From assembly GCA_002286855.1 (NCBI GenBank), contig NRSV01000006.1:186001-250000 (forward strand): DNA of 64,000 nucleotides, in the 5' to 3' direction. The notes under the pieces are model-generated. The model searched no databases. It had not been told where the DNA came from and saw only the letters and a program-made list of their open reading frames with translations. The number at the start of each line of letters is the position of its first letter. The first letter of the stretch is position 1. Source of the DNA: Bipolaris cookei (Eukaryota; Ascomycota; Dothideomycetes; Pleosporales; Pleosporaceae). Both the position numbers and the translations under genes were made by a program. Below are positions 11,141-24,843 of the stretch, piece by piece.

Positions 11141-14009
11141 TTAGTAGTTGAAGACCGTCAAGGACGGATTGAGGACGATGGGCACCAGGCAGTGCATGAT
11201 TACAGTGATGGACCAACTGGGCAGCGTTAGTGACATGCCAATCAAGTAGGAGTAAGAAGTGGTACTCACGGAACAACAGCAGTCATGCCGGTAATCTCCC
11301 AGCCGTGAGGAGCAAAGCAGCCGAGATAAATCATGCCACCGATGAAGGCAAACATGAGCATGTACATCCACTTGAAGCGCTTCCAGATCTTGGGCAACTC
11401 GGCGAAGAAGTTGGAGTTGTCCTTTTCCTTGGCTGTGGCACCCCAGCTCATGTCGATGCAGAACATGTGAGAGCAGATGGCGAGCAGGATGTGGAACGAG
11501 ACGCCACCGAAGAAGACCATGAAGAAGGGCATCCATTTGATGTTTTCAGCAAAGGCACCGATGAGGCTGGCTTCGCCAATACGATAACGCATAATGGCAA
11601 AGCAGACATTAGACATCAAGTTGAATACAACCAACAAGGTGACAAAAACTAGGTGATGTTAGCGAAGGATCTATTGCGGGGTAGGATATTAACTTACTCT
11701 TCCAGGACTCGATGTAGTACTTGTCAAGTTCACCGTTGAGCCAACCGACCAGGAAGTAATTCAGAGCACCAAGAGGAACAGCTGACCCGATAGCATAGTA
11801 TGAGAAGATGTAACCGCAGATGGAAACCTTGGAAGAAAGCTGAATGTTGGACCAGAGGAAGGTGCGGAAGAGCTTGGTGAAAGGGGTTTTCCATAGCCAG
11901 GTGTGGAGGGGATTGAAGACAAGCTCGTTGCAACCGTAAGCGTATTTCTCCCATCGGTCCAACTCGTCGAAAATGGTGAGCGACACACCCTCCTTGAACC
12001 CACGGCCGTGGTAACTGGCAAGACGAACAATGTTACCTGCAATCTGAAGACGAAGCGCGATATCGAAGTCCTCGGAAACGTGGCTCTCAGACCAGAAGCA
12101 GACGTAGCCATCTTCTTCGGGAGGATTACCAACAGACTGAACAGCCTGCCAGCGCAAGAAGGCGTTGTGACCGACGAAAGGAGCTACCTCACCACTGCCG
12201 ACAGCGAAGCGAATAGCAGCGTAGACGAGGTTAGTGAAGAAGGTGATACCGTTCTCGAAGTAATCCCAGGAAACTTGCATGACACCAGTGGCGTGTTGGA
12301 CAATGGCGACTTCGGGCGAGAGGTACATTTCGGCGGCACCGTACATGAGGCAGTCTTCGGGAACAATAGTATCGGAATCGACGATAAGAATAATCTCACC
12401 CATGCGGATGTTACCACCAGCTTTGGCGCGAGGATCGGCGGTAAGAACCTGGTCAAGGGCCTCATGGTATAGCGCAAGCTCTTCCTCTTCGGTGATAGAT
12501 GCGTTGCCGCTGTAGCGAGAGTCGACTAGTTGTTGGAGGACGTCCTCGACACGGTTGGAGGTGTTGAGAGCAAAGTTCATGTTGGAAGCCTTCTTGAACT
12601 TTCCGCGGCGGACGAAGCCCTCGTGGTTATGCTTGGGACGCGAGACCCATCCGATGTTGTTATTCTCGTAGAAGCGCAGAAACTTTTCGTTGTCCTCCTC
12701 AGAACGGACAGCCATACCGTCATCGTTGATGAAGATACGTGCGGTTCCACCGCGGGATTCGTAGTAAGAGATGGCGGCTTGCAGACTGGCTACGGTGGGC
12801 TTGACGACACCCTCTAGAGATTCAGTGTAGATGGGCATTTGGATGGTGATGGTCGACGGGGTGAAACCTAGAGAGCGAGCCTGGACAAGATTCGGTTTGA
12901 TGGCAGAATGGAAACGACTGTTAGTCAGGACACCAGTGATAGGACCAAAAACCTGGAAGATGTTACCCAGGACGACGACGACGAAGAAAAGACCCAAGGC
13001 GATCCAGAATGGTTCAACGAGGATGAGCAGAAGACGAGGGTAGAAGTGATCAGTCATGGTCTGGAGAATAAGGGCCCTGTTACCAAGTCCCAGGACGGGA
13101 ACCAAGATCAAGACCATAGCGAGACCGATATAGATGGAGCTGGTGAAAATGAGTGGACGAGCAAGTGATTCCTTGGGGCCTTGTCCCTTCTCGGCGTCGG
13201 CGTCGACTTCCTCGGTGAGGACTTCGACGTCTTCCTTTTTACCCATGTCGAAATCCATCGTGGAGCCGCCAAGAGTAGAGTTGGCACTGGACTGAACGGC
13301 GCTGTCGAAGCCGCTGAAGGGGTTCTTGGCTGTACCCCAGACCAGACCGAGGATCCTGGACTCGACTTCCATGGCCTGAGAAAGAATAGCACCAAGGTCA
13401 TCGTGCCAGACAAGCAGGAGCCTTTCTTGTCGAATGAGGGCAGCATACTGGAACTTGCGGATGGTGCTAGATGTAGCAACTTCGGCCATGGAATCGAATA
13501 TTTGAATCTGGGAACCGTTCTGGAACATCAACTCGGTTTCAAAGGGCTCGAGGACATCGAACACGGCCTGTGTGCCATCGGTGCTCATAGTGAGAGCGAC
13601 ACCGGGGTTGATTCTCTTGACTGCAGCCATGAGATCCTGGTCTGCAGTTACGGGCTCCGAGACGTATTCTCCTTGACCCTTGCGGATCAAGACACCTTCG
13701 CAAGAGCCAGGTGATTGAGCTCCAGAAGTCATCCAACGCATTGAGCATGCCTTGGCGTGGAGATGCTTGATGATCTGGGGAAATCAGTGCCATGGCACGT
13801 GATTCACGAGTGGGGATACTTACAGCACGGTATCTCGAATCTTCATCGATCTTCATGGTCAAGGGTCGCGACACAGGAGGTCGGCCATTGGGAGTTTGGG
13901 GCACCGAGTAGCGCGAGTCGCTGACGCTGTCACTCAACGACTGCCTGCTTGAGGGGATGACCGGTCTGTTCCCATCATGGGAAGGGGTGGCGGAAGACAT
14001 GTTGGACAT
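11141..14009 (-). CDS. Family 2 glycosyltransferase, hyphal-growth type
   Basis: Four exons (14009-13824, 13774-11698, 11648-11270 and 11216-11141) encode 905 residues; the introns are 49, 49 and 53 nt. The N-terminal 180 residues are soluble. Two membrane helices follow (around IFTSSIYIGLAMVLILVPV and PFWIALGLFFVVVVLGNIF), then the GT2 catalytic domain. Its acidic motifs are visible: INDDGM, VDSDT and SEDFDIAL. A DRWEKYAYGCNE segment sits where processive GT2 enzymes have QxxRW. Several C-terminal helices end the protein. The architecture matches the conserved fungal GT2 protein needed for hyphal extension on solid surfaces in Zymoseptoria and Fusarium. The sugar donor and product are not established from sequence. 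The first exon is rich in Ser/Pro. The downstream exons were fixed by matching frame and phase through each intron. Confidence 0.9.
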
Positions 14010-16333
14010 GTCACGACGATTACGGTACGTGAGTACAGATTAACGAGGATTATTGCTAAGCGATAGTAAAAAGGCTCGAAGGGGATGCCTCGAGGCAAAC
14101 GTAACGTGCAAGGCCCAGAAACGAAGGAATGGGCAAGTAGCCCTGTGAAGAGTGACAAGAGTGAAGAACTGAAAACGAGCCGAAGGGGTCGCAGAGGAGA
14201 GGTTATCAAGGCGGCACAGCTGGTAGTGTGTACAGAATTTCCTTCACCTACGCGAAGCTCCGCCCCGGTCCAGCCCGTAGCCACCACGGTCAGAGATACA
14301 CTCATGCTACACACTATCGAATAGTTGGCGTCCCCCCTGGTCTAGCACGTTCGAATCTCAACAAGAGTCACTACGCGAGCGTCCCAAAAAAGGTCACTGC
14401 GTCTGTCACAAACGCCGCCTTGCAGCTATGATAATCCAGAATGGGCGGAATCTCAGGCCACCAGGTGGACCTAGCGATCCTGACATGAAATCACACACCT
14501 TGTCGCGCACGCCCCGGTCGCTCTTCCGCCCAGCGAGCCTCGGTGTCGGGACGATGGCAAGGCCACTAAACGATAACGAAGGGGTGCTTCATCGGCCTAA
14601 AGATAGTTGAGATTGTTTGTCAGGATTGATATCGCGGTCAAAAGGAGGCATCTCTAAGTTTCATGGTCGCTGGCATCTCCGACGCTTGTGCCTGAGCCAG
14701 CAAAATGGAGGCTAAACATTAGCTCTGCCGCTGCTGTTGACGTTTGTCCCGACGAGGAGAATTTACTTTTTGCAAGAGGCAACTATCGTCCTCGGCATTG
14801 CGTAGCGCCATCTACCAGCCAGCCTCAGCTTGACGGCGACTAAAGAAATGGTGGAGAGTGGGACCACTTGTAGGTGCTTTGGCCATGGCCAAACCGGGCA
14901 CCTGGCGTCCAAAACCGTCCGAGGTGGCCAGTAACCCACATCGAAATCCTGGTAACTTTCTGCAGGCCAAGACCGAAGAATGGGCCGCGTGTGGATTCCT
15001 GGGAGAGCGTACACAATCATACATATTGCTATGAACTGACGCGGGCCCAAGACCCTGCGAATTGTTTTTATCATTCGTTTATATTTCCGAAACGTGGTGT
15101 AGCTTGACAGCACAGATCTAACGTGGTAGTCGATACCCTTGACTACGCATTGTCACCCGCTCCCAGCGATAAGAACCCTGGCGGATGTCCCGTTGTTAAG
15201 ATTAGCACCATGGCCTGCGTAGATTGAGGGCAACTGTCCAGCACACCGAGCAGCTCGCCACTGGGCAGCCACACGTCGCAGACTGTTTGTCTCGAACCTT
15301 GAGGTTGTTGCATGACGCCATGCCCACCCGGGTTATTTTTGAGTCAGGCCAAGTTCTAGTCGACAGAGTCAGACGGCAGGGGTGAAGTCATCCAGGTGCG
15401 ACGCACCATGACGGTAGCGCGGTGTTTAGCCGGCCTACAGATAAGTCAATCGACGACGATGGGCCAGCGTCCGAGCTGCAGGATTCTGGCCACCAACTTG
15501 CAGATACGGAGAGGGGGAGGGCATCGTATCAACGGCATGCAGGCTTCTAAAGGGATGTCTAGGGTGACAGGCCCATCTACCTAGTATCGGTCCCAGAGAG
15601 TGGTTGAGAGGGCTGGTGCCCCAGTTCCACCCAGAGCCCGATCTTCTCGCAGGGGGGGAAGCAGAGGGCGATATGAGTCGCGCGGCACTGTGACGAGATC
15701 GACCGGGCGCTAAATCTAGGCACGAACCATGAAGAGAAAGGATAAGTCGTGGCGTCCGACTCCTGTGCCGCTATGGTGGACGTTCAGCCTCGGGCCTAGT
15801 ACGGGCGGTGCAGTCTCTGTCGCTTCGCTAAACGTGCCGTGGCTGCACATCCTGGGCTGATGACTGCAAGGCTGTCACACTAGCCGCGTGCTTATCTTAG
15901 CGGCAGCAACCTAGGTACCTGCATCTAGGCGAGCGCTAGTCTACTTTGCGCCCTGGTTTCCAGCCACAGCCCACGCCCTGCCCCTTGCGCATGCAGAAAC
16001 CATCAGGTCGGCTAGGCCAATTCGTGCTTGTGAACGTGTCGAATGTTCTAAATCTAGACTGGTAGAGCCGTCAGACTTCGCTCATCCCGACGACGGCCCA
16101 GCCAGCCTACTATCGATTCTTCGAGCCGCAAAAAAAGCCAGACCGCTTGGCTGAGGTATTGATACTTCAGCTCTCAACAACGTCTCACACCGCGGCTTCG
16201 GTTGTTTAATCACATCTCCTCTCTTGGAGTTGGATTCGGCAATAAACCCCCTCGCCCGGCCCGCTCACTACTCGAGCCCTTCTTGGACTTTTGCACTCCA
16301 CATTCGTTACTCCTTCCCCTCCTCCGCGCAAAC
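14010..16333. other. Intergenic, GT2 and GH16 promoters
   Basis: About 2.3 kb between two divergently transcribed genes. It should hold the upstream regions of both, but I find no further gene, repeat or clear regulatory motif. Confidence 0.45.
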
Positions 16334-17990
16334 ATGCCGTCTCTATTCAAACGTAGCAAGAAGGCCCCCGAGGCAGATGCTCCGGCACCTGAGACCCAAT
16401 CCCAAAATGTCCCAAGCATTCCTGCTGGCATGACACAACGACGTCCTGATCAATCAACAGCAGGTAGCTACCTGCCCAGGAATCCCTCCAACCTCTCTTT
16501 CGGACCCATCGGCCCGAACCAAATGGGAAATGCTGAATTGCGGAAACAACCGCGACCATTCAAGAGCTACAGGCTACGAGGAGAGTATGTTGTCAATATG
16601 CCTGCTTCAATCTTTTGCACAAACTGACCAACATTCCAGACGCGAGCTGCCATGGAAGGATGATCCAAGGATAAAGCGCACCAAGATTGGCAACTGGATC
16701 ACCTTGACTTTCATCGTCATTGGCTTTGGTCTCGCCGGTTACGTCGCATACACAGGTGTCGGTGAAGCGAAGGTTCCCGAAGGATGTCTCATCATGGATG
16801 ACAACTTTGAAAAGATTGACCCCGCCAACTGGGGCTACGAGATTCAGGTAAGCAACCATGTCCACATTCAACTTTCTGCAAATTAACCATCCACCTTTCA
16901 GACTGGTGGTTACGGAAACGGCGAGTTCGACTGGACGACCGACGACCCAAAGAACAGTTATGTTGACGCCGAGGGTCTCCACATTGTCCCGACTCTGACA
17001 ACCGAGTCCACGGGCATCACTGCAGAGCAGCTCGTCAATGGCTACACGCTCAACATCACCAAGGCAGGCGGTGACGGTTCTTGCACTTCAACCGACTACA
17101 AATCCTGCAGCGTCAGGTCCAACTTGACCACCGGTGCCATTATTCCTCCTGTTCGTTCCGCACGCATGACTACCAAAGGAAAGAAGTCCATCAAATACGG
17201 CCGTGTCGAGGTTGTCGCTAAAACCGCAAAGGGTGACTGGTTGTGGCCCGCCATCTGTACGTCGTAAATGAAACTTGCGCCATGATATCGGAGGATACTA
17301 ACACTCATTTGTAGGGATGATGCCTGAAGAAGAAGTTTACGGCGAGTGGCCCCGCAGCGGAGAAATCGACATTGCTGAGTTCCGCGGAAACGCATGGCCT
17401 TACCCCGAAGGCAACGACTTCATGACCTCGACTCTCCACTGGGGTCCCAACGCCAAGCACGACGGTTACATCAACACCCACGGTTCTTCTTTCTTCCGTC
17501 GCCAAACCTTTGCCTCGAGCTACCACACTTTCGGTCTCGAGTGGACCGAGAAGTACTTGTTCCTATTTCTCGACTCCCGTCTCAAGCAAGTTATGTACTA
17601 CAAGTTCACCGAGGACAACCAGCTCTGGAAGAAGGGCGGTTTCAACGGCGTCACTACCGCCAACGGCACTCTTGTGGAAAACCCTTGGGTCAAGGGTGGC
17701 CTCAATGCACCATTTGACCAGAAGTTCTACCTCATCCTCAACGTCGCTGTCGGTGCGCAGAATGGCTGGTTCTTTGACGGTGAGGGCAACAAGCCGTGGG
17801 TCGATGGCAGCGACTTTGCTCCCAGGGACTTTTGGAATGGTACGTTTTCGACATATTCCCATTATTTTCTAGAGAAAGACCACTAACAATCATGACAGCT
17901 AAGGATGAATGGCTTCCAACCTGGGGTGAGGGTGCTGAGCGTGGTATGACTGTCAAATCCGTCAAGATGTGGCAAGCCGGCAAGTGCTAG
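16334..17990 (+). CDS. Membrane-anchored GH16 glucanase-like protein
   Basis: Five exons (16334-16584, 16640-16847, 16902-17256, 17315-17839 and 17899-17990) encode 476 residues; the introns are 54-59 nt. There is no signal peptide. A Pro/Ser-rich cytosolic N terminus of about 95 residues leads into one membrane helix near residues 100-122 (IGNWITLTFIVIGFGLAGY), so a type II anchor is predicted with the enzyme domain outside. The GH16 domain holds the catalytic signature GEIDIAEF at residues 287-294, with both glutamates and the aspartate intact, and aromatic subsite segments such as WGPNAKHDGY. GH16 enzymes cleave or transfer beta-1,3 and mixed beta-glucans, so a cell-wall remodelling role fits. 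Substrate cannot be read from sequence. Confidence 0.92.
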
Positions 17991-20900
17991 ATGTGGCTTC
18001 TCACTGCCGCGTTCCTTGCTGATCTTTGACCACTTTCGATCTTCACGGGTTCACATCTACCCGTGTCTCTTTTACACTATTGAACGGCTATTCTGCTTAC
18101 TTTTTTGGTTTTTTTGGGGATAATTGGCACACAACGGCACGTTAGACGTTTATCGCACACTGGGATGATAGAGGCGCATTAGGCGCGTCTTGTTTGGGCA
18201 CACTCGAAGCGCACGATACACTATTTCTTACAAACGAGGTAAGCTCAAAAACTGAGTTGTAGAATTACATTTTAATCCATGTTCATCCGCCAAACCCCAC
18301 AAATCTTACGCTTATTGCTTGCGGCCCTTCCACGGACCTTTCTCGTTCCTTACTTTTGTTTTTGCCTTCTGACACATGCCGTCTGACACGGGCTTGCTGC
18401 TAGCAATTAGGTTACAGTGGTGGCCTTGCATAATCTTATGATCCACCTCGGCTTGTTTGAAGTGCCGGCATTGCATTGTAGATTCTGCGAAGGCCTTGGA
18501 CAATTGTGAACGCCACACTCAAATTTACGAAAGAAGCAAAGATTCTCCCATCTCATCATGTTTCGGTGGCTAGAAAGAGGGCTTCCATGCCACGTCTAGA
18601 AAGTACTTTGATACTCATCCCAAATGCGCGCACCTTGCTCGCTTGTGCGTCTTCTCAACCCGGCCAATGTACACATCCTTGATTTGCCCAATTCCACATG
18701 CACCCTCGCCTACATTTCCTCTTCTGAGTGCGAGGCCGATAAACCATCCAAATCCAGCATCTTAGCCCTTCCGCCCGTATCCACTGCATCCACTGCTATC
18801 CCCAACGCATCGCAAGGGCAGCACATGGCTAGTAGCCCTTCCTACCAAAGTTCTTCCCCCCCTTACCTCCCTTCCCCATGTGCATTATCTCGCTGTAACG
18901 CACTGTATTTTCCATGCCCACCCACACACATACACATGCACAATCCTTTGCTTGACCCATCCGCCCCTCCCGAGCTACGCGCTCATCAATTCTCTAAAAT
19001 CTGAAATCTTTCGAAGAATCTGGAAATTAAACACAGCGGTGTGGCGGTTGTTCGCAAACTTGCCATGCATGTATGGGGCGCGCGCCGCCGCCGCCGCCCT
19101 TTTTCACACTCCATATTCTTTTTTTAGCCGAGTTATCTCTATGTACTTTTCTCTCTCCCGTAGTAAATAAAGACTATCTACATGTGTACATACCTCCTTA
19201 CGCTCTGCGACTAGGCAAACTAAGCATGCAGCGCTATTGACAAAGGGAAAAAAACCCACCACCACCATCTGCGGTCCTCCCTTTTGTCAAGTTATCTGTC
19301 CAGCCTAGCCAGCGGCCAGCACCAGCCCAGCGCCAGCGCAGACGTATCGACCGTAAAGTATTAGCGCTATCCTATCATTCGTATTCTCCGTATTGTCTTT
19401 TTCATCTCGGCGCCTTCAAGATTTCGACGCTTTTCCTGTTGTTGTTTTTTTCGTCGCGTTCAGCTCGTGAACAAGGCGTGCAACAGCGGCCGTGAAGAAA
19501 GCTTGACCAAATATGAATCCGGTAGTCGAAACGCGGATGAGTCGGGACGGGTGGTGGTTATTGGGTTAAGATGGTAGCGTGGGGAGAGGACAGGGGAGGT
19601 AGAAAGACAGGGGTAGTGGTTAGACGGGCCAGACGAACAGGGTTTCGCTTGCGACGACAGGGATCGTGTGGGATGAGTGCAGAAGAGCGTGTGCATGTGT
19701 GGTTGTGGTGGGTGGGCCGTTTCAACCGGACAGTTTGCTTTTGCTTTTTCGGAAGCAGGATTGCGGATGGCTTGCTTTTGCTTCATGCGGGATGCGATGC
19801 GGGATGCGGATTTTTGTTTTGGGGGAGGGGGGGGGGTTTCACGGTATCATTCGGCATCGTGCCGGATTTGCGTATCTGTTATGGTTTGTTCAAAGTACCG
19901 ACTTTGACTCCTTTGTTTTTGCCCACCTCATCCACCCATTCCCCGGCCCGGTACCTATTTCATTCAGTACTGCGTTGTGGCTTTTTAAGCGGGTAAAAAG
20001 TGGCGTTTATTGTGCGTCTGATTATTACAGGACCTGGAGAGAGACAGAAAAACAATAGGGAGAGGGTATGTTCTACATGGCCGTTTCAGCGCACTGATTA
20101 GTGTACCAGCAAATTCTTGGAGGGTTTTTTTTATGGTTTTCCTAATCTAACGACCCTTTCAATCCACTCGTCGCCCCTCGGGAGACGACAGTCTAATACG
20201 TCACAAAAGACGATACAAAAGGGGTGCGCGCATGGGCGTGTCATGCATGTGTAAGGGCGCACGTCAACCAGTAAATCAGTCATAGTGACGCTTAGTATCG
20301 CCATCGCAACTAGTGATACGCTGTGGACAGCACACGCGCAGCACAGCACACACCCTTCAATTACCACAACTTCTCGAGGCCGCCATCAAATTAGAATATA
20401 TGCGTCATGGCAAATATAATCGTACCATAACACCTTGGCGTACATGTGTGCAGCCCCTCCCTAACCCCCCCCTAGCAAACGTTGTATCAAAGGCCTGCAT
20501 GGTGCCGGTGAGAAATCGATAAATTGGCAACGCAGGTAGTCACCGCCAACGTGTTTCCTTAGAAACCAGTCGTTGGACGGGAAGATAAAACCCAAAATTG
20601 CCCTAAACACGAACCCCAGGACCGAGCCCATTTAGCAGACCCATCCAAAAAAACAAGCAAGCAGAAGCAAAGCACGTGAAAAAAAATCGCCGCGCTGTTT
20701 GCTAACTCCCTTCCTCCCTTGGCATTTGCTGTTTTTGCTTTTCCCAGACCGCCATGCCCCGCCTGCTGCCTGGCCTTGGGAATGCTTGTTGCAAGGCGGG
20801 AAGCGATTATGTCGGTGTTTTTTTTAACAATATATTGCTTTCTGATACCGTGTTTGCGGTTTGAACGGGCATTGGACAGTCTAACGTACGATACGCACAA

Positions 20901-21304
20901 GGATTTATGCATGCATACACGGGAACGCAAGTCATGCGACGTTATCTAGGAATCCACCGTACAGATTACACACTACTCTGCGATCAGGGTTTTAGAGTAA
21001 TCCAACAAAAAATAAACATTGAAGGAGCGATGTTATCTATGATGCCCATGTTCTACCTGTTTGTGTATGGTGTCAAATCGCGCAATCCTAAGGACTAGCT
21101 GCCGAAGCGGTGTCCACAATTACTATAGGTCTACTCTTTGTTGAGGGTTACGGCAAGGCACGTTTTTTCTTTGAGCAAAAAAAAATATGGGGGCCAAGGT
21201 CGATTACTATGCGCAATTGGCATGATGTGCGACCCGGAAACTCGACTATCCGTGACGAATGCGGTGTTGCATTGTCCTCCGCTTCTCCCATCCTCCCATG
21301 TCAA
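17991..21304. other. Intergenic, about 3.3 kb, no gene seen
   Basis: This stretch lies between the 3' ends of the GH16 gene (plus) and the P450 gene (minus). It has pyrimidine-rich tracts, a short GCC run near 19,085 and many homopolymers, but no frame with recognisable protein features. Part of it should be 3' untranslated sequence of both genes. Confidence 0.45.
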
Positions 21305-23149
21305 TCACTGCTGATCGTGCCGTCTAGCCGCAATCTTGACCTGGAAGTTGCGCGGCTTGACGAACCAGTAGTTTGTCGTCTCCCACTCCTGATCAGCTGC
21401 TTGCAGGTGGCTAGCCAGTGTAAAGTCAAAATCGCGGATGAGCATGGGGATCAACTTGGACATTTCCAGAAACGATATGTGTCTTCCTATGCAAGTTCTT
21501 GCTCCGAGGCCAAACTGCGCAGCACGTATTTTAGTCAGTAAATGACGCCCAAGGTACAAGATTAGGTAGGATGGAAGGAGGCGCGCGAAGTGGCGACGCG
21601 CGAATTGAGGCAATAGTCAATCAACAGATGGATGACGAATCCATGACATACCGGCATCCAATTTCGCTCCATGATAGCAAGTCTCTCTTTATCACCAATA
21701 AGCCAGCGCTCTGGTCTAAATTGGTGTGCATCGGGACCAAAGATGGAGCTATCGCGATGAGCAACCCAGGAGTTGATTCCGACAATAGTCTAACATAAGT
21801 TTATCAGTAGCCGTATGCGTACATCTTTCAAGCCGACCATTTTACGTCAGCGCAGCAACTTACGCCTTCAGGAAAGAACACATTGGATATCTCGGCTCCG
21901 CCAGCTGGCACTACGCGCTCCAATGGGAGGCCAGTCGCAGGATGCATTCTCAATGCCTCCTTCATCACCGCCTGGAGATAGGGCATCTCTTGGCTCTCCT
22001 TGAATGTGATGAAGTGACTGCTTTGGCCTTGTCGCTGGCGCTCATCGACCTCGTGCCGCAATGTTTCAAACGTGTGAGGATTCTTAAGCAGGTAATAGAG
22101 AATAGCAGAGAGAGAAATGCCCGTAGTATCCGAGCCAGCCACCATATTCGACACACACCCTGAGGCGACATGGTACATGGTAAAGGACTCGGGAGCATCA
22201 GCATTCTTCGTAAAGAACTTTGTCAAAAAGTCCATGCTCGTCTTCCCTTTCTCTGCTCCATCCACTAGTATCCCCTTTGTTTGCTCCTTCTGATATTCTG
22301 CAATGCGATCTTGTGTAAACTTCGCCACATATGCTCGCCCTGTTCCTGTCGGGCCAGCCAACCAATTGCGAATCTGAAAGAGGTATTTGTGCAGCCACGA
22401 AAAGATTCCAATAAAAGTTGCATATTGCAAATGGTCCTCCAAAGCTGCCATTACGCCACCAATATCCTCGCCTTTGTCTAGAAAACCTAATCTTTTGGAG
22501 TACGTTATCAATCCAATGACATCGAATGCATAGCACTGTAGCCAATGCCCCATATCCGCGTATGCGCCTGCACTAGCAAGTTCTCCAAGGCGCTGGCTAA
22601 AGAGATCCGCGCACTCGTCCACATATGGCTCGTAAGTGACGAGCGAGGACATGCTGTAGGTGCTTTGGTACTGTCGGCGATTCTCGCTATGGCGTTTGAT
22701 TGAGTTGTCTGCGAAGAGAGACCATTGCGATGGATCTGGGTTACTCCATGTCGCGTACCACGATGATTTTGGATACTTTGAGCCGTGGCCGTAGATGGTT
22801 TTCTGTGCCGACGATGAAGAGAAGGAATAGCGGTTGGGCCCATAACGCACAATCTCGCCTGAAATTAGAATGTAAGTATTGTTTTCTCTTGTGTATGTCC
22901 GATTTGGAGAAGGTAATGCGATCACAAATAATAAAAAAGGCGCGACTTACCATGCTTTCGATGCAACTCGATATTATCCCACTCAAATCTACCTTGTTGG
23001 ACTCGCCAAAGATACCAAAGATCAGTGAACCGGGCAGCGAATGGACCCGATACGTTGCGTAGCGGCGAGAAGAACGTTTTCAGAAATGGAAATAAGATGC
23101 GTGCTATGAGCGCAACAGCAGCTGCACCTACAAGAACCGACAAATGCAT
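21305..23149 (-). CDS. Cytochrome P450 monooxygenase
   Basis: Four exons (23149-22951, 22858-21864, 21789-21652 and 21514-21305) encode 513 residues; the introns are 92, 74 and 137 nt. An N-terminal helix (LVGAAAVALIARILFPFL) anchors the protein in the ER membrane. The oxygen-binding I-helix motif AGSDTT is at residues 307-312. The K-helix EALR follows, then the PERW motif and the heme-binding loop FGLGARTCIG with the ligand Cys at residue 452. All signature residues are intact, so an active enzyme is likely. The overall pattern resembles the pisatin-demethylase-like group of fungal P450s, but the substrate is unknown. No biosynthetic genes flank it, so it looks like a solitary P450 with a detoxifying or tailoring role. 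Confidence 0.94.
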
Positions 23150-23993
23150 TTTCGCTGCTCCAACAAATCAGTGATGACGAGTTAGCTATTATTCAATCAA
23201 TGGCTTGTGATTTGAAGCGAAAAGCATCCTACGGAATTCACCGGATGTTTTTATGTTGATTCTAATCACTATTGTGCGGGGAAGCAATGATGTGGAGAAG
23301 AGGGACGGATAGCAAGTGCGGGGTCTGACTTCGTACGAGCTTGATGACCACATGATAACTGTGTAAGCTCACTAAGCACACTAAGCACACTTGTATTTTT
23401 GATCTGATGGGAAACCTGGTTTCTTCGGGGACCCTTTTTCAGAGAAACACTCGAGTGTTGTCGGGATTCGATGTCTGGTGTTGTAACCGAGGTAATGCGA
23501 TTTGCACTATGGGCATACATGGGCATATCGTCTTAGAATGTTTAAGAAGCATCTTAAAACTTTATAGCGTGTTGGGACACATATTGGAGTCAAGCTGACG
23601 ACACCAATCTTACCTCGGTCATGGTACAGGCATACAAGTGTCAACAAGGGCATACGCGTCTCACCAAGGGAACACGTTTCAGCAGTTGCAGTCTTGCCTG
23701 CTATTGCTGAGTATATAGCTACGTCAATAGCCCAGTAGCTAGTTGAATCAGTCAAGTCTTCGTTTTAGTGTTCTATGCAACTGCAGTTGTTTGACTCAAT
23801 TAAGGCCGCTACCGTGCCAACATAGCGTTAAACGATTTAAACAATCTAAAACGATATAAGAGTAAAACTGCCGAGACCTCCATAAATCCATTCTATGAGG
23901 TCTGATACATCGTCATCTATTGCCTCTGTATCGTCATCCAGCTGTGGCTCCATTGGTAACCCGATTCCATTAAGAGACAAAGGTTTTATATGA
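23150..23993. other. Intergenic, P450 upstream region
   Basis: About 840 bp between the P450 start and the LINE remnant. It should contain the P450 promoter. No gene or clear motif is visible. Confidence 0.4.
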
Positions 23994-24843
23994 CCTTCTC
24001 GGGATCAGATCATACAAGCAGGCATTCAGGTTTCGGATGGCATCAAGATCATCCGACGACCTAAATTGATTATGGTATCAGGCATTCATCTTGGTACCTC
24101 AATCCAAAATAAGAAATGCAGCGAAAACGACACGTGGATTAGGGAAATCAACAAACAAAACCTAAACATTCGAGTCGAACAAGTACGATGGTTATACACA
24201 GACAAGAACCTGGCTAGCAGGAGGAAAAAAACACAAACAAGAGGATCCATCCTCTTGAGTGTCAGCACAGAGGAATCCCAACTTAGGGCAGTGCGGGAAG
24301 GCATACTGGTTGGAGCGAAATGGCTTCCAGTCCGGCTGTGGGATGTATCGCTCACGGACGGACAATGCTTCAAGTGCTGTAAATGGGGCCACAGCCAATC
24401 TGTGTGTAATGCGACCAAGGACATCTGCGGACACTGCGCAAGCAGCCATCCTACAAGGGACTGCAAAACGAAGGGCAACGAAGCAGCCAGCTGTGCAGCC
24501 TGCAAGTCAAAGGGTCATAAGGCCTGGGTGACTAGACACTGCAAAGCTCACCAAAGCTTCTGGAAAGCGAATGAGGAAAAAAAAGAAAAAATTGCTCATG
24601 CGCACCACGCAGATATAGCACAGCGCCTCCCCAACCGCAGGGTCCAACACGCCTGTCCTGAGTTTCTTCGGAAGCTCTACAACAGTTAGCAGCGAACAAA
24701 GGACACAAGTTGATGATAGCCGAAAAAGGAAAAAAAAGGTCGGGAGGCCTACCCACCTCAGCTCTGCAGCCAAGGCACCAGGACAGAGCCAGCTCTTCCC
24801 GATAAGGACAGCCACACCAACAGCTGATTATGAGATGGACTAA
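23994..24843 (+). mobile_element. Truncated Tad-type LINE, ORF1 fragment
   Basis: Remnant of the gag-like ORF1 of a non-LTR retrotransposon of the Tad kind. The open frame begins just after a stop near 23,992 and reads through IIRRPKLIMVSGIHLG and VRLWDVSLTDGQCFKC. Three Cys/His zinc knuckles follow (CFKCCKWGHSQSVC, CGHCASSHPTRDC and CAACKSKGHK...HC). The frame stops at 24,689. A one-base shift restores a second segment with a basic KKKVGRP stretch, ending in a stop at 24,843, where ORF1 would be expected to end. No ORF2 reverse transcriptase follows and no 5' part is present, so this is a truncated, frameshifted and inactive copy. Confidence 0.82.
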
